NCBI RefSeq assembly: GCF_001730295.1
Contig: NZ_MIKA01000001.1
Location: 62,001-126,000 of the forward strand
Direction of reading: 5' to 3'
DNA length: 64,000 bases
Source: Enterococcus plantarum
GTDB taxonomy: Bacteria; Bacillota; Bacilli; Lactobacillales; Enterococcaceae
Shown here piece after piece: positions 38,110 to 48,903 of this stretch. Every line of letters starts with the position of its first letter. Within the stretch, counting starts at the first letter, position 1. The notes under the pieces are model-generated. The model saw nothing but the letters and a program-made list of their open reading frames with translations, did no database searches and had not been told where the DNA came from. The translations under genes were made by a program, and so were the position numbers.

Positions 38110-38130
38110 TTAATAGTTGGAGGAAGAAGA

Positions 38131-39420
38131 ATGAAGGAAAAACTAAAAATTGGTTTACTTGGATTAGGTACAGTCGGATCAGGTGTACCAACAATTTTAC
38201 AAGAACATCAAGAAAAAATTTCGCAAGTGACGGGTATGGAAGTCTCAATTTCAAAAGCCTTAGTTCGTGATGAAGAAGAAAAACGACGTTTAGCTGAGAA
38301 ATTTGATATTCAACTCACAACAACTATTGAGGATATTATCAATGATGATGAAATCAAGATTATTGTAGAATTAATAGGCAAAGTAGAACCAGCAAAAACC
38401 TTCATTACTAAAGCACTTCAAAATGGTAAACATATCGTGACGGCGAACAAAGATCTTTTAGCGCAACATGGGAGCGAACTAGTAGCCATAGCACAAAAAA
38501 ATCATTGTGATTTATATTATGAAGCAAGTGTTGCTGGTGGAATTCCTATTTTGCGGACGATTGCCAATAGTTTAGCTGCAGATAATATCCAAAAGGTGTT
38601 AGGAATTGTCAATGGAACAACTAACTATATGTTGACGCAGATGGTTTCAGAAAAGAAAACATATGATCAAGCACTAAAAGAAGCGCAAGAATTAGGGTTT
38701 GCTGAATCTGATCCAACAAATGATGTAGATGGTATTGATGCCGCCTATAAAATGGTTATTTTAACTCAATTTGCTTTTGGGATGGACATTCAGTTGGACC
38801 AAATTGAGACACGTGGCATTCGTGGTCTATCCTTAGATGATGTTGAAATGGCTGCTCAATTAGGCTATGAAGTGAAATTGATTGGTTCTTCGGAGAACAA
38901 AGAAGGCAGTATTGCAGTAGAAGTTGGGCCGATGCTGGTGGCAAAATCACATCCGATTGCTTCTGTCCGTAATGAATTTAATGCTGTTTTTATTGAAAGC
39001 TCAGGCGTTGGTGAATCAATGTATTATGGACCCGGTGCAGGTGCGAAGCCGACTGCAACAAGTGTCGTTAGCGATATTATCACGATTGCTAAGAATATCC
39101 GTCTAGGAACAACAGGACAGATGTTTAATTCTTATCAACATGATAAAAAACTGGCAAAAGATGAGACAGTCTCTGGAAAATATTATTTCTCAATTGAAGT
39201 GCCGGATCAACATGGTCAAATCTTAAAGTTAACTCAGATAATGACGGAAGCAAATGTTAGCTTTGACCAGTTAGTTCAGCAAAAGTCTGACGGTACTAGA
39301 GCTAGAATCGTTGCAATCACACATACAATTTCAAAAAAACAAATGAAACAAGTAACAGAAGAAATCGGATCAACTGATGGATTCGAACTATTAAATACAT
39401 TTAAGGTATTGGGGGATTAA
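38131..39420 (+). CDS. hom: homoserine dehydrogenase
   Basis: A 429-residue enzyme reducing aspartate semialdehyde to homoserine. It has the N-terminal NAD(P) fold (GLLGLGTVGSGV), a catalytic region with ANKDLLA (about 107), YEASVAGGIP (about 130) and GIVNGTTNYMLTQM, and a C-terminal ACT domain (about 350-429) for feedback by threonine. It is monofunctional, without aspartokinase. A GGAGGAAG site precedes the ATG. It starts hom-thrC-thrB. Confidence 0.96.
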   Translation: MKEKLKIGLLGLGTVGSGVPTILQEHQEKISQVTGMEVSISKALVRDEEEKRRLAEKFDIQLTTTIEDIINDDEIKIIVELIGKVEPAKTFITKALQNGKHIVTANKDLLAQHGSELVAIAQKNHCDLYYEASVAGGIPILRTIANSLAADNIQKVLGIVNGTTNYMLTQMVSEKKTYDQALKEAQELGFAESDPTNDVDGIDAAYKMVILTQFAFGMDIQLDQIETRGIRGLSLDDVEMAAQLGYEVKLIGSSENKEGSIAVEVGPMLVAKSHPIASVRNEFNAVFIESSGVGESMYYGPGAGAKPTATSVVSDIITIAKNIRLGTTGQMFNSYQHDKKLAKDETVSGKYYFSIEVPDQHGQILKLTQIMTEANVSFDQLVQQKSDGTRARIVAITHTISKKQMKQVTEEIGSTDGFELLNTFKVLGD

Positions 39421-39423
39421 TCA

Positions 39424-40482
39424 ATGTACGAAGGATTATTAAAACAATATAAGGAATATTTACCGATCACAGACAAAACACCCATGATTTCATTGGCTGA
39501 AGGAAATACACCTTTGATTCCATTACACAGCTTATCAAAAGAATTAGGAATCAATTTATATGGAAAATATGAAGGACTAAACCCAACTGGTTCATTCAAA
39601 GACCGTGGAATGGTAATGGCTGTAGCGAAAGCGGTTGAAGAAGGAGCAAAAGCAATTGTTTGTGCCTCAACTGGAAATACAAGCGCAGCCGCAGCCGCCT
39701 ATGCTACTAGAGCAGGTGTCAAAGCGTATGTTGTTATTCCAGATGGTAAGATTGCAATGGGCAAATTAGCACAAGCGATTATATATGGTGCAGATATCAT
39801 CTCAATTCCCGGTAATTTTGACGAAGCATTAAAAACAGTTCGTAATATTGCTGAAACTGAAGCAGTTGCATTAGTGAATTCGGTGAATCCGTATCGTTTA
39901 GAAGGGCAAAAAACTGCAGCTTTCGAAGTGTGTGAGCAACTAGGAAAAGCGCCTGATGTGTTGGCTATTCCAGTTGGAAATGCAGGAAATATCTCTGCTT
40001 ATTGGAAAGGATTCAAAGAATGGCATGATATAAAAGGCACATTATTGCCAAGAATGCATGGCTTTGAAGCAGAGGGGGCTGCGGCTATCGTGAAAGGTGA
40101 AGTGATCGAACAACCTGAAACAATTGCAACAGCGATCCGTATCGGGAATCCAGCTAGCTGGAAGTTAGCTGAAGCGGCTCGTGATGAATCAAAAGGGCAT
40201 ATCGATTCTGTTACAGATGAGGAAATCCTGAATGCTTATCGCAAAGTAGCGGCCCAAGATGGTGTATTTGTTGAACCAGGCTCTGCTGCCTCTTTAGCAG
40301 GTGTTATTCAACACGTGAAAAACGGGAAAATCAAACCAGGTGAAACGGTTGTAACGGTTTTTACTGGTAATGGATTGAAAGATCCAGATACAGCAATCAA
40401 TGCAACGGATGTAAAAATCTCTAAAATGAGTGATTTAGAAGAAATGCGTCTACATTTACGCAACGGAGTGTCTGAACTATGA
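39424..40482 (+). CDS. thrC: threonine synthase
   Basis: A 352-residue PLP-dependent enzyme that makes threonine from O-phosphohomoserine. The PLP lysine is in [12 protein letters not shown] (about residue 58), and a phosphate-cup region [12 protein letters not shown] is near 188. The short form is typical of Gram-positives. It starts 3 bases after the hom stop and overlaps thrB by 4 bases (ATGA). Confidence 0.95.
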   Translation: MYEGLLKQYKEYLPITDKTPMISLAEGNTPLIPLHSLSKELGINLYGKYEGLNPTGSFKDRGMVMAVAKAVEEGAKAIVCASTGNTSAAAAAYATRAGVKAYVVIPDGKIAMGKLAQAIIYGADIISIPGNFDEALKTVRNIAETEAVALVNSVNPYRLEGQKTAAFEVCEQLGKAPDVLAIPVGNAGNISAYWKGFKEWHDIKGTLLPRMHGFEAEGAAAIVKGEVIEQPETIATAIRIGNPASWKLAEAARDESKGHIDSVTDEEILNAYRKVAAQDGVFVEPGSAASLAGVIQHVKNGKIKPGETVVTVFTGNGLKDPDTAINATDVKISKMSDLEEMRLHLRNGVSEL

Positions 40483-41342
40483 AAATAAGAATTCCCGCAA
40501 CCAGCGCAAATCTAGGTCCGGGTTTTGACTCATGTGGTATTGCTGTATCGCAATATCTTCATATCGAAGTGTTGGAAAATACGAAGGAATGGAAAATTCT
40601 CCATTCTTTAGGAACAGACATCCCAACCGATGAAACAAATCTACTGATTCAAACGGCATTAAAATTAGCTCCCGAACTTTCACCTAAAGTATTAAAAATG
40701 ACGTCAGATATTCCTTTGGCTAGAGGTCTAGGTAGTAGTTCGAGCGTAATTGTAGGAGGGATCGAGCTAGCCAATCGTCTAGGGAATTTGAACTTATCTC
40801 AAAAGGATAAATTACAAATTGCAACGGAGATTGAAGGTCATCCAGATAATGTTGCTCCAGCAATATACGGTGATTTTGTTGTGGCAAGTTATATTGATGG
40901 CGAAGTACATTCTGTAAAGCATCATTTTCCAATGTGTGACGTGATTGCATATATTCCAGATGTTCAACTATTGACAGCTGAAAGTCGTAGTGTACTTCCT
41001 TCTTCTATTCCGTATAAAGAAGCGGTTCAAGCAAGCTCTATTGCCAACGTAATGATTGCTGCAATCTTGAACGGCAATTTACCATTAGCTGGTATAATGA
41101 TGGAAAAAGATCGCTGGCACGAATCTTATCGTAAAAATCTTGTTCCACATTTAGATGAAATACGAGCTCTAGGTCATAAAGTTGGGGCGTATGGTGCATT
41201 TTTAAGCGGGGCTGGTCCGACGGTATTGATTTTGTCTCCAGAAGAAAAAACAGATCAAATGGTTCAAGAACTAGAAAAATTACCTCTTTTAGCTACCATC
41301 AATGTGCTATCGGTAGATAAAGAAGGTATTCAAGTCTTTTAA
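40479..41342 (+). CDS. thrB: homoserine kinase
   Basis: A 287-residue GHMP kinase that phosphorylates homoserine. N-terminal motif [15 protein letters not shown], the ATP loop [16 protein letters not shown] (about residue 80) and the C-terminal [12 protein letters not shown] are all present. Its start overlaps the thrC stop, so translation is coupled. Last gene of the threonine operon, followed by a strong terminator. Confidence 0.96.
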   Translation: MKIRIPATSANLGPGFDSCGIAVSQYLHIEVLENTKEWKILHSLGTDIPTDETNLLIQTALKLAPELSPKVLKMTSDIPLARGLGSSSSVIVGGIELANRLGNLNLSQKDKLQIATEIEGHPDNVAPAIYGDFVVASYIDGEVHSVKHHFPMCDVIAYIPDVQLLTAESRSVLPSSIPYKEAVQASSIANVMIAAILNGNLPLAGIMMEKDRWHESYRKNLVPHLDEIRALGHKVGAYGAFLSGAGPTVLILSPEEKTDQMVQELEKLPLLATINVLSVDKEGIQVF

Positions 41343-41394
41343 AAAAATAAGAGCAGTGAGATGTTTATTGACCTCAATGCTCTTATTTTTTATT
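41343..41394. terminator. bidirectional terminator, thrB / DUF299 gene
   Basis: AAAAATAAGAGCAGTGAG pairs with CTCAATGCTCTTATTTTT around a small loop; A and T runs on both sides fit convergent genes. Confidence 0.85.
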
Positions 41395-41402
41395 TTACTA
41401 AT

Positions 41403-42260
41403 TTAAACCTCAGGCGATTCCGTTGCATAATAACTATGATCTTCTAAATTCAACGCATTTAAAATCATTGAAGCCGTCTCTTCAATTGATAAAGAAGCAA
41501 CATTGATTACCACACAACCTAATTTTTCGTATAAATCATTCGCAAACGTTAACTCTTTTCTGATCTTTTCAATATCTGAATAAGAAGTATTGGCTGGCAG
41601 CCCATAAGTTCTCATTCGTTCTTTACGGATACCGTTCAAGATATCTGGATCATTTGTCAATCCAACAATTTTTTTAGGATTCGTTTCCCACAATTGTTTT
41701 GGTAAATGCGCTTCAGGAATCAACGGTAAATTTGCTACTTTTAAATTTTTATTGGCCAAAAATAGACTAAGCGGTGTCTTAGATGTTCTAGAAACGCCTA
41801 ATAAGAGTACATCCGCTTCTAAAAACCCTCTCGGATCTTTACCATCGTCGTATTTTACAGCAAATTCCATTGCCTCGATTCGTTTAAAGTAATTTTCATT
41901 TAAATGATGCAAAGCCCCTGGTTCTCTGGTAGGTGCTACACCGGTCAATCTTTCGATTTCAGCTACTGGTGGTGTTAAGATATCAAAGTGATATAAATCA
42001 TGTTCTTCAAAAAAATCATTCGCAATCTTTACTAAACGATCATTTACAATCGTATGTAAAACCATGGCATTTTCACGTTTGGCATCCTCAAGTGCTTTTC
42101 TTAGTTTATCTTCTTCTTTGGCAAAGGTTCGTCTAAATAGCGAAAAGTCTACAGTAGGGTATTGTGCCATAGAAGCGGCTGCCAGTTTTGAAGCTGTTTC
42201 TCCTGCTGAATCAGAAATGACGAAGATCGTCACACATTTTTTTTGTTCATTTGTTGTCAT
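41403..42260 (-). CDS. pyruvate phosphate dikinase / PEP synthase regulatory protein (DUF299)
   Basis: A 285-residue bifunctional kinase-pyrophosphorylase of the DUF299 family that switches PPDK or PEP synthetase on and off by threonine phosphorylation with ADP. The opening VTIFVISDSAGETASKLA and the P-loop GVSRTSKTPLSLFLA (about residue 155) are typical, as is GLTNDPDILN. In Enterococcus the target dikinase would be elsewhere; sequence alone does not tell whether PPDK or PEP synthase is meant. No clear promoter was placed. Confidence 0.9.
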   Translation of the reverse strand: MTTNEQKKCVTIFVISDSAGETASKLAAASMAQYPTVDFSLFRRTFAKEEDKLRKALEDAKRENAMVLHTIVNDRLVKIANDFFEEHDLYHFDILTPPVAEIERLTGVAPTREPGALHHLNENYFKRIEAMEFAVKYDDGKDPRGFLEADVLLLGVSRTSKTPLSLFLANKNLKVANLPLIPEAHLPKQLWETNPKKIVGLTNDPDILNGIRKERMRTYGLPANTSYSDIEKIRKELTFANDLYEKLGCVVINVASLSIEETASMILNALNLEDHSYYATESPEV

Positions 42261-42318
42261 AGTATGATTCCTCTCTTGCTTTTTTTATAGATTTATTATA
42301 CCATACCTTCATGAATCT

Positions 42319-42339
42319 TATTCGTAATGATTTTGATTT
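42319..42339. promoter_or_regulatory. Zur-box-like palindrome before the Fur-family gene
   Basis: TATTCGTAATGATTTTGATTT matches the Gram-positive Zur box (AAATCGTAATnATTACGATTT) at 16 of 20 defined positions. It lies 18 bases before the ATG of the regulator, suggesting autorepression. Confidence 0.5.
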
Positions 42340-42356
42340 AAGAATTGGAGGTTACC

Positions 42357-42788
42357 ATGATGACACAGTCAAATTCAAAAGTAGAGCAGTCATTAGCAGT
42401 GATGAAAAAAAATGGCTTAAAATACACAAAAAAAAGAGAAGCAATGATCACGTATCTAATTAGAAGGAATCGTTATATTTCTGCTAGAGAAGTTTATGAA
42501 TTTATGAATCAAGAATATAAAGGTGTAAGTTATGATACTATTTACCGAAATTTACACGATTTCGAAACGTTTGATCTGTTAGAAACAACTGACTTGAATG
42601 GAGAAAAAAAATTTCGTTTTCATTGTTGTCAGGAAGTTGGGCATCATCACCATTTTATCTGCACAGTTTGCGGAAAAACAAAGGAAATTCACATGTGCCC
42701 GATGGATTTTTTTAAAGAACAATTAAGTGGTTGTGAAATTGAAGGACATCGATTTGAAATTTTTGGTCGATGTGAAGAGTGCCAGTGA
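42357..42788 (+). CDS. zur: Fur-family metalloregulator, probably Zur
   Basis: A 143-residue Fur-superfamily repressor. The winged helix includes ISAREVYEFMNQEYKGVSYD and TIYRNLHDFE. Regulatory-site ligands HHHHFICTVCGKTKEI and the structural zinc cysteines C-x-x-C twice (CTVC and CEEC) are present. The HHHH tract and the adjacent Zur-box-like site favour zinc uptake regulation over Fur or PerR. Two ATGs (42357, 42360) fit the GGAGG at 42347-42351. It precedes rpsU, where enterococcal zur is commonly found. Confidence 0.8.
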   Translation: MMTQSNSKVEQSLAVMKKNGLKYTKKREAMITYLIRRNRYISAREVYEFMNQEYKGVSYDTIYRNLHDFETFDLLETTDLNGEKKFRFHCCQEVGHHHHFICTVCGKTKEIHMCPMDFFKEQLSGCEIEGHRFEIFGRCEECQ

Positions 42789-42880
42789 GTATTTTTTTCA
42801 GAAAAAATCATGAATATAGCATATGTGTGTATAACTTTACTCATTTTGAAACTTTTTTGTGCATTTTTTCAATACAAAGG

Positions 42881-42909
42881 TTGACGTTAAAATAACCATT
42901 CGATATAAT
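42881..42909 (+). promoter_or_regulatory. rpsU promoter
   Basis: TTGACG and TATAAT are separated by 17 bases, about 87 bases before rpsU. Nothing else was found in 42789-42880. Confidence 0.88.
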
Positions 42910-42995
42910 AAGGAAAGAACGGTAATTTATTTATGGTAAACAATTCATAAATATAAAAAACGGTTACTTTTTAAGCTCGGAGGGAGGGAATTAAC

Positions 42996-43172
42996 ATGTC
43001 AAAAACTGTCGTTCGTAAAAACGAATCTCTTGACGATGCTCTTCGTCGCTTCAAACGTTCCGTTTCAAAAGCGGGTACTTTACAAGAATCTCGTAAACGT
43101 GAATTCTACGAAAAACCAAGTGTAAAGCGTAAGAAAAAATCTGAAGCAGCTAGAAAACGTAAAAAATTCTAG
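42996..43172 (+). CDS. rpsU: 30S ribosomal protein S21
   Basis: A 58-residue basic protein with the S21 opening [20 protein letters not shown] and then [20 protein letters not shown]. It binds the 3' end region of the small subunit. It is preceded by a GGAGGGAGGG site and followed closely by yqeY, the order seen in many Firmicutes. Confidence 0.96.
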   Translation: MSKTVVRKNESLDDALRRFKRSVSKAGTLQESRKREFYEKPSVKRKKKSEAARKRKKF

Positions 43173-43197
43173 TTTTCGATGAATTGGAGTTGGTTGT

Positions 43198-43647
43198 ATG
43201 TCATTACTAACAATATTGAATGACGATATCAAGGCAGCAATGAAGTCAAAGGATAAAGAAACATTATCCGTACTTCGTATGCTGAAAGCAGCCATTCAAA
43301 ATGAGCAGATTAAAACTGGCCGTGATTTGAACGGAGAAGAAGAGTTAACAGTTTTGTCTCGTGAGATGAAACAACGCAGAGATTCTTTATCAGAGTTTGA
43401 AAATGCGGAGCGTGACGATCTTGCTGACAAAGTAAAAATCGAAATCGCAATTGTTGAAAAATATATGCCAAAACAACTATCTGACGAAGAAATTCGTCAG
43501 ATAGTTCAGACGGCAATTGATCAGACCGAAGCGTCTTCATCAAAGGAATTTGGTAAAGTTATGAGTGCTGTAATGCCTAAAGTCAAAGGTAAAGCAGACG
43601 GCAATCAGGTCAATGCAATTGTAAAAGAATTACTACAAGAGAATTAG
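43198..43647 (+). CDS. yqeY: GatB/YqeY domain protein
   Basis: A 149-residue helical protein of the YqeY family with DDIKAAMKSKDKETLSVLRML at the start and the C-terminal YqeY/GatB tRNA-binding-like domain (EFGKVMSAVMPKVKGKADG). It may act on tRNA-dependent amidation or RNA quality, but its role is unproven. It follows rpsU by 25 bases; a terminator ends the pair. Confidence 0.9.
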   Translation: MSLLTILNDDIKAAMKSKDKETLSVLRMLKAAIQNEQIKTGRDLNGEEELTVLSREMKQRRDSLSEFENAERDDLADKVKIEIAIVEKYMPKQLSDEEIRQIVQTAIDQTEASSSKEFGKVMSAVMPKVKGKADGNQVNAIVKELLQEN

Positions 43648-43654
43648 TCAAAAT

Positions 43655-43687
43655 GAAAAAACCAACGGATTTCCGTTGGTTTTTTTG
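43655..43687 (+). terminator. terminator after rpsU-yqeY
   Basis: AAAAACCAACGGA and TCCGTTGGTTTTT form a perfect stem with a short loop and T7. Confidence 0.92.
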
Positions 43688-43835
43688 TTCAAAAATTGCA
43701 GAACAAGAAGTGGGCGGTATGGATGCTTCTGTGAAAAAAGAAAAACAAGTATCTAGTTTTAGCCCACTCTCTTTTTAATAAATAAATAATATGGTATGAT
43801 TATAAAGAATGAAAAATAAAGGAGATGGGCATTTT

Positions 43836-44804
43836 TTGACAGAAAATCAGTCAATATCTTTGGAATTGAAATTAAACGATTCTGATGATGTGAGTATGCT
43901 TTTAGGAACCCATGACAAACATATAAAATATTTAGAAGAAAATGCACTAGTTACAATCAACACACGAGGTGAGATGATTCAATTAATTGGAGAAGAATCA
44001 GAAGTTCAATTGATTGCATCTGTTTTACGTACACTTTTAGTACTGATTAAGCGTGGCATTAAAATCAGTACGGCAGATGTTGTTTCTGCTTTGAAAATGG
44101 CAAGAAGTGGCGATTTGGATACGTTTGTGACAATGTACGAAGAAGAAATCCTAAAAGATCACCATGGTAGAGCGATTCGCATAAAAAATGTTGGCCAAAA
44201 AAAATATATCGATGCCGTACGAAAACGTGATATTATTTTTGGAATCGGTCCAGCAGGAACGGGTAAGACCTTTTTAGCTGTGGTTATGGCTGTGTCAGCA
44301 TTAAAAAAAGGAGAAGTCCAAAAAATTATTCTGACCCGCCCAGCTGTTGAAGCAGGAGAAAGTCTAGGTTTTTTACCAGGCGATTTAAAAGAAAAAGTAG
44401 ATCCTTATCTACGACCTGTTTATGATGCGTTATATCAAGTTTTTGGTATGGAACATACGAACCGTTTGATGGAGCGTGGCGTTATTGAAATTGCACCATT
44501 GGCTTATATGAGAGGGCGAACGTTGGATGATGCTTTTGTAATTCTTGACGAAGCTCAAAATACGACCGTTGCTCAAATGAAGATGTTTTTGACAAGGTTA
44601 GGGTTTAATTCAAGAATGATCGTCAATGGAGATACCAGTCAGATCGACTTGCCTAAGGGTGTAGCGAGCGGGCTGATTCATGCAGAAAAAACATTACAAT
44701 CTATCGATAAAATAGCGTTCGTTCATTTTGATGCCGGAGATGTTGTAAGACATCCAGTTGTTGCTCAAATTATTCGAGCCTATGAAAAAGAAAATCAAAA
44801 ATAG
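43836..44804 (+). CDS. phoH: PhoH-family ATPase
   Basis: A 322-residue ATPase with an N-terminal KH-like region and a C-terminal PhoH domain. Walker A is GIGPAGTGKTFLA (about residue 140), Walker B VILDEAQN (about 237). Its role is thought to be RNA metabolism, in the phoH-ybeY-era cluster of ribosome and RNA quality genes. TTG at 43836 is preferred for an AAGGAG site 11 bases upstream; the ATG at 43809 lacks one. Confidence 0.9.
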   Translation: MTENQSISLELKLNDSDDVSMLLGTHDKHIKYLEENALVTINTRGEMIQLIGEESEVQLIASVLRTLLVLIKRGIKISTADVVSALKMARSGDLDTFVTMYEEEILKDHHGRAIRIKNVGQKKYIDAVRKRDIIFGIGPAGTGKTFLAVVMAVSALKKGEVQKIILTRPAVEAGESLGFLPGDLKEKVDPYLRPVYDALYQVFGMEHTNRLMERGVIEIAPLAYMRGRTLDDAFVILDEAQNTTVAQMKMFLTRLGFNSRMIVNGDTSQIDLPKGVASGLIHAEKTLQSIDKIAFVHFDAGDVVRHPVVAQIIRAYEKENQK

Positions 44805-44836
44805 GTTAAAAACTGCGGAAAGGAGTGAAAATTCCG

Positions 44837-47035
44837 TTGAAATACTGGTTACTAAAATTACGCGATAAATTAGGGAAGGCTTATATCCCTATACTTTTAC
44901 TCGTTTTTTCAAGTTTTTTATTCATCATTATGTTTGGTAGTGTGTATCAGAAAAGAGTGGAAATAAAAGAAGGTCAGCTTGCTGAGAATACCATTCGAGC
45001 GAATAAAAATATTGAAAACACTTATGAAACGGCACAAAAGAAAAAGTTAGCAGCTGAAGCTGTTACTCCTGAGTACATTTATCAGGAAGAAACAGCAGAT
45101 GTTCAGCACAAACGAATCGAAAAGCTATTTAAGCTTATTGTGAATGCAAATGAAAAGACAGAAAAAGAATATGAAGAAAAAAAAGCGAAAGCTAAAAAAG
45201 ATGAAACGATTCCGAGACCAACAATTGAAGAAAGAATCGCAAATTTAAAGTCTCAATTTGAATCGTTAGATCAAGACGAAGTCGCTTTTTATCAAAAATT
45301 TCCGAATGTATTTTATCAAAACATTTTTTCATTGACTGAAAGTCAGATTCAGCAAGTAAAAAATGAAAGTTTGAAGATTGTTGATGAAAAGATGAAGGAT
45401 CATGTTCGAGAAGCTGATTTGGATTCTATTCGGCAAAGTGCAATTGAAAAAATCCAATTTCTTGATGTTACTAGTACGATGCAACAAGAAATTCGTTATA
45501 TTGTCAATCAAGGAATTGTAGCGAATGATTTTGCAAACGATAAAAAGACAAAAGAAATGCGTCAAAATGCTATGGATGCCGTACCGCCAGCGATGATCTA
45601 TCAAGGTGAAATTATCGTTCGTGAGGGAACGCAGATTGACAGCAAAGCAATGGAAAAATTGGAAATATTAGGTATGACAAATCAAAGTACCTCGTTATTT
45701 CCGATGGTAGCATTAGCATTAGCGATTGTATTACAAGTATTCGTTCTGATTTTCTTTACGAAACAAGTGACAGAAGAAGGTAGACGTAGACATTTTATTT
45801 TATTCTATGTAGGGGCAATGTCTTTAAGTGTCATATTGATGAAGTTTTTCCAAATTTTCCAAACAGAACAAATGATGTATATTTCATTGTTCTTTCCGGC
45901 AGCATTTACGCCACTTGTATTAAATTATTTTGTAAGTAGAAGAGCGGGCGTCTTGGCAGCTGTTTTCCAAGTCATTTTTTCACTATTTATATTTTATAAT
46001 TCTATTGGAACCAACTCATTGACTATTATTTTAGTCAGTTATATGTTTTCTGGTCTGTTGGCAACAGTGGTCAAACGGACACGGATCGCTGAACAAGGAT
46101 TGGTTGCAGTTTTTTGGGTCATTATTTTCCCAATATGTGTTGATTTTATTTTAATGGTTTACCAGGGGATGAGCTTTTTTGACAGTAAATCATGGACAAT
46201 GATGATTTGTGCCTTAGCCGGTACCGTCTTGTCCTTCTTAGCGACGATGGGCCTTCATCCTTATATTGAGTTACTTGTAACTGATGACAGTGTGATTGTC
46301 TTAAATGAGCTAAGTAACCCAAATCACCCTCTGTTAAAACAACTACTTGAAGAAGCGCCAGGAACGTATCATCATAGTATGATGGTAGCAAGTTTAAGTG
46401 CGAATGCAGTTGCTGAAATCGGTGGGCGTTCATTATTGACTCGAGTTGCTTGTTATTATCATGATATCGGCAAGATTAAACATGCTAATTTCTTCGTTGA
46501 AAACTTACCGGCTGGAGCCGAAAATCCACATAATTTCTTGTTGCCAGAAGATAGCAAACAAATTATATTTGGACATGTTATCGATGGAGCAAAAATATTA
46601 GAAGAGTATCGTATGCCTGAAATGGTCATCGACATTTGTCGTCAACATCATGGAACAACGTTAATGAAGTTTTTCTATGTAAAAGCAAAAGAGCGAAATT
46701 CTGAGATATCTGAAGCAGATTTCAGATATCCAGGTCCAAAACCTCAAACAAGAGAAGCGGGAATCGTTAGTATTGCAGATACATGCGAGGCTGCAGTTCG
46801 CGCCATGGATCATCCAACAAACGACAAAATCCAAGCGTTTGTTCATAACGTTATTCAGGATCGAATTTCGGATGGGCAATTGGATGATTGTGGCTTAACG
46901 ATGAAAGAAATTCGAATCATCGAGAAATCTTTAGTCAATGGGTTATGTAGTACGTTCCATTCTAGAATCAAGTACCCAAAGATGAAATCTGAAGCAGAAG
47001 AAATGAAAGTTGAACAAGAAAAGAGAGATGACTAA
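44837..47035 (+). CDS. pgpH: 7TM-HD family cyclic-di-AMP phosphodiesterase (PgpH/YqfF)
   Basis: A 732-residue membrane protein. One N-terminal helix (about residues 14-35) precedes an extracytoplasmic 7TMR-HDED sensor (about 40-280), seven helices (about 285-480) and a cytoplasmic HD domain with HHSMMVASL and [15 protein letters not shown]. PgpH in Listeria hydrolyses c-di-AMP and is the family model. The start is uncertain: TTG 44837 has AGGAG 11 bases upstream, GTG 44825 overlaps it. The stop overlaps the ybeY ATG. Confidence 0.9.
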   Translation: MKYWLLKLRDKLGKAYIPILLLVFSSFLFIIMFGSVYQKRVEIKEGQLAENTIRANKNIENTYETAQKKKLAAEAVTPEYIYQEETADVQHKRIEKLFKLIVNANEKTEKEYEEKKAKAKKDETIPRPTIEERIANLKSQFESLDQDEVAFYQKFPNVFYQNIFSLTESQIQQVKNESLKIVDEKMKDHVREADLDSIRQSAIEKIQFLDVTSTMQQEIRYIVNQGIVANDFANDKKTKEMRQNAMDAVPPAMIYQGEIIVREGTQIDSKAMEKLEILGMTNQSTSLFPMVALALAIVLQVFVLIFFTKQVTEEGRRRHFILFYVGAMSLSVILMKFFQIFQTEQMMYISLFFPAAFTPLVLNYFVSRRAGVLAAVFQVIFSLFIFYNSIGTNSLTIILVSYMFSGLLATVVKRTRIAEQGLVAVFWVIIFPICVDFILMVYQGMSFFDSKSWTMMICALAGTVLSFLATMGLHPYIELLVTDDSVIVLNELSNPNHPLLKQLLEEAPGTYHHSMMVASLSANAVAEIGGRSLLTRVACYYHDIGKIKHANFFVENLPAGAENPHNFLLPEDSKQIIFGHVIDGAKILEEYRMPEMVIDICRQHHGTTLMKFFYVKAKERNSEISEADFRYPGPKPQTREAGIVSIADTCEAAVRAMDHPTNDKIQAFVHNVIQDRISDGQLDDCGLTMKEIRIIEKSLVNGLCSTFHSRIKYPKMKSEAEEMKVEQEKRDD

Positions 47036-47511
47036 TGGATATTTCATTTATTGATGAAACAACTAGTTTATCAAAAGAAAATTTAGAAGAAGTTGAAAAT
47101 CTGCTGCAATTCGCAGCTGATTTTCTGAAAATATCTGAAGATACAGAAATGTCCGTATCCTTTATGGATAATGCAGGGATTCAGGTAATCAATAGAGAGT
47201 ATCGCGGAAAAGATGTTCCCACTGATGTGATCAGTTTTGCGTTAGAAGAAGAAGGCGAAGATGAATTGCCGATTATTTTTGAAGATTCTGCAGAAGCTTT
47301 TCCAAGAAATCTTGGCGATATCATGATATCGACTGAGCGAGCGACCGAACAAGCAGAAGAATACGGTCATTCTTTTGAACGTGAATTAGGCTTTTTGGCT
47401 GTGCATGGTTTTTTACATTTAAATGGTTACGATCATATGGAACCTGAGGATGAGAAAGAAATGTTTGGTTTACAGAAAGAGATCTTAGATGCCTATGGAC
47501 TCAAAAGATAA
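47035..47511 (+). CDS. ybeY: rRNA maturation RNase YbeY
   Basis: A 158-residue zinc metalloprotein (UPF0054) involved in 16S rRNA 3'-end maturation and ribosome quality control. The metal motif [11 protein letters not shown] (three histidines, about residues 122-132) is complete, and the family segment [10 protein letters not shown] precedes it. It starts on the last base of the pgpH gene and overlaps dgkA, part of the conserved phoH-pgpH-ybeY-dgkA-era series. Confidence 0.95.
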   Translation: MDISFIDETTSLSKENLEEVENLLQFAADFLKISEDTEMSVSFMDNAGIQVINREYRGKDVPTDVISFALEEEGEDELPIIFEDSAEAFPRNLGDIMISTERATEQAEEYGHSFERELGFLAVHGFLHLNGYDHMEPEDEKEMFGLQKEILDAYGLKR

Positions 47512-47896
47512 GCGGACGCAGAAGAATAAACATTTTATAGCCTCATTGGAGTTTGCTCTTCAAGGAATCAAAACAGTATTCAAGGAAGAACGGAACATGC
47601 GGACCCATACTGTAATGGGGATTGTAGCAATTGTTATTGGTATTGTCTTTCGATTGACGACACCAGAATGGTTGTGGTTGTTACTTGCAATCTTTCTAGT
47701 ATTAGTGATGGAGATTATTAATACAGTATTTGAAAATGTCGTAGATATGGTGACGGATTTCCATTTTCATCCAATTGGTAAAAAAATAAAAGATATGGCT
47801 GCAGGCGCAGTTCTTTTAACGACAGGATTTGCTGTAGTTGTTGGAATACTGTTGTTTGTTCCGAAAATTTGGCAGATAATACAAGATTTTTTATAG
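47495..47896 (+). CDS. dgkA: undecaprenol/diacylglycerol kinase
   Basis: A 133-residue membrane kinase of the DgkA family; Gram-positive members phosphorylate undecaprenol. It has three membrane segments and the conserved [19 protein letters not shown] and [18 protein letters not shown] motifs, with the catalytic glutamates. It overlaps the ybeY end by 17 bases; an ATG 6 bases earlier is also possible. The cdd gene often found between dgkA and era is absent. Confidence 0.92.
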   Translation: MDSKDKRTQKNKHFIASLEFALQGIKTVFKEERNMRTHTVMGIVAIVIGIVFRLTTPEWLWLLLAIFLVLVMEIINTVFENVVDMVTDFHFHPIGKKIKDMAAGAVLLTTGFAVVVGILLFVPKIWQIIQDFL

Positions 47897-47908
47897 AGGA
47901 GAGAAACA

Positions 47909-48811
47909 ATGACTGAAACACATAAATCCGGATTTGTAGCGATCGTAGGAAGACCAAATGTTGGGAAATCTACTTTGTTGAATCGTATTGTCGGACAAAA
48001 AATTGCAATTATGAGTGATAAAGCTCAAACGACCAGAAATAAAATACAAGGAATTTATACAGTTCCAGAAGCACAAATCGTTTTTATTGATACGCCCGGT
48101 ATTCACAAGCCGAAACATCGTTTAGGTGATTTTATGGTTGAGACAGCTTATAGCGCATTACGAGAAGTAGATGCAACCTTATTTATGATCAGTGCAGACC
48201 AAAAAAGAGGTAAAGGCGATGATTTTATCATTGAACGCCTTAAAACGATGACGAGCCCTGTTTATTTAGTAATCAACAAAATCGATACAGTTCATCCAGA
48301 TCAGCTTTTAGGCATCATAGAAGACTACTCAAGTCAAATGGAATTTGCAGAAGTTGTACCGATTTCAGCTACTGAAGGAAATAATGTGGATCGTTTGATG
48401 GCTGTTTTAGTTGATCAGATGCCGGAAGGCCCACAGTATTTTCCAGATGACCAAATAACAGATCATCCTGAGTACTTTATTGTTTCGGAATTAGTACGTG
48501 AGAAAGTATTGTTGCTTACTAGAGATGAAATTCCTCATTCTGTTGCTGTCGTAGTTGATTCGATGAAACGCGATGAGAATGATAAGGTACGTATTCAAGC
48601 AACGATTATCGTTGAACGAGATAGCCAAAAAGGAATTATCATCGGTAAGGGCGGTAAGATGCTTAAACAAATCGGAACAAAAGCCAGACAAGATATTGAA
48701 CATTTACTTGACGATAAAGTTTACTTAGAGCTTTGGGTAAAAGTACAAAAGGATTGGCGTGATAAAAAAGTACATTTACAAGACTTTGGTTATCGCAAAG
48801 ACGATTATTAG
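47909..48811 (+). CDS. era: GTPase Era
   Basis: A 300-residue GTPase for 30S assembly. The G1 motif GRPNVGKST (residues 12-20), G3 DTPGIHKP and G4 NKID are present, with a C-terminal KH domain ([20 protein letters not shown]) that binds the 3' end of 16S rRNA. GAGGAGAG precedes the ATG, 12 bases after dgkA. A terminator follows before recO. Confidence 0.97.
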   Translation: MTETHKSGFVAIVGRPNVGKSTLLNRIVGQKIAIMSDKAQTTRNKIQGIYTVPEAQIVFIDTPGIHKPKHRLGDFMVETAYSALREVDATLFMISADQKRGKGDDFIIERLKTMTSPVYLVINKIDTVHPDQLLGIIEDYSSQMEFAEVVPISATEGNNVDRLMAVLVDQMPEGPQYFPDDQITDHPEYFIVSELVREKVLLLTRDEIPHSVAVVVDSMKRDENDKVRIQATIIVERDSQKGIIIGKGGKMLKQIGTKARQDIEHLLDDKVYLELWVKVQKDWRDKKVHLQDFGYRKDDY

Positions 48812-48822
48812 GAAGAACGAGT

Positions 48823-48857
48823 GAACAATTCTGTATTATTACGGAATTGTTCTTTTG
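48823..48857 (+). terminator. terminator after era
   Basis: GAACAATTC and GAATTGTTC form a 9-bp stem with a 12-base loop and a short T run, probably leaky. Confidence 0.7.
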
Positions 48858-48903
48858 CGTCTATCTCTGCTAAAATAGACTAGAGCGTATAGGAGGCGAA
48901 AAC

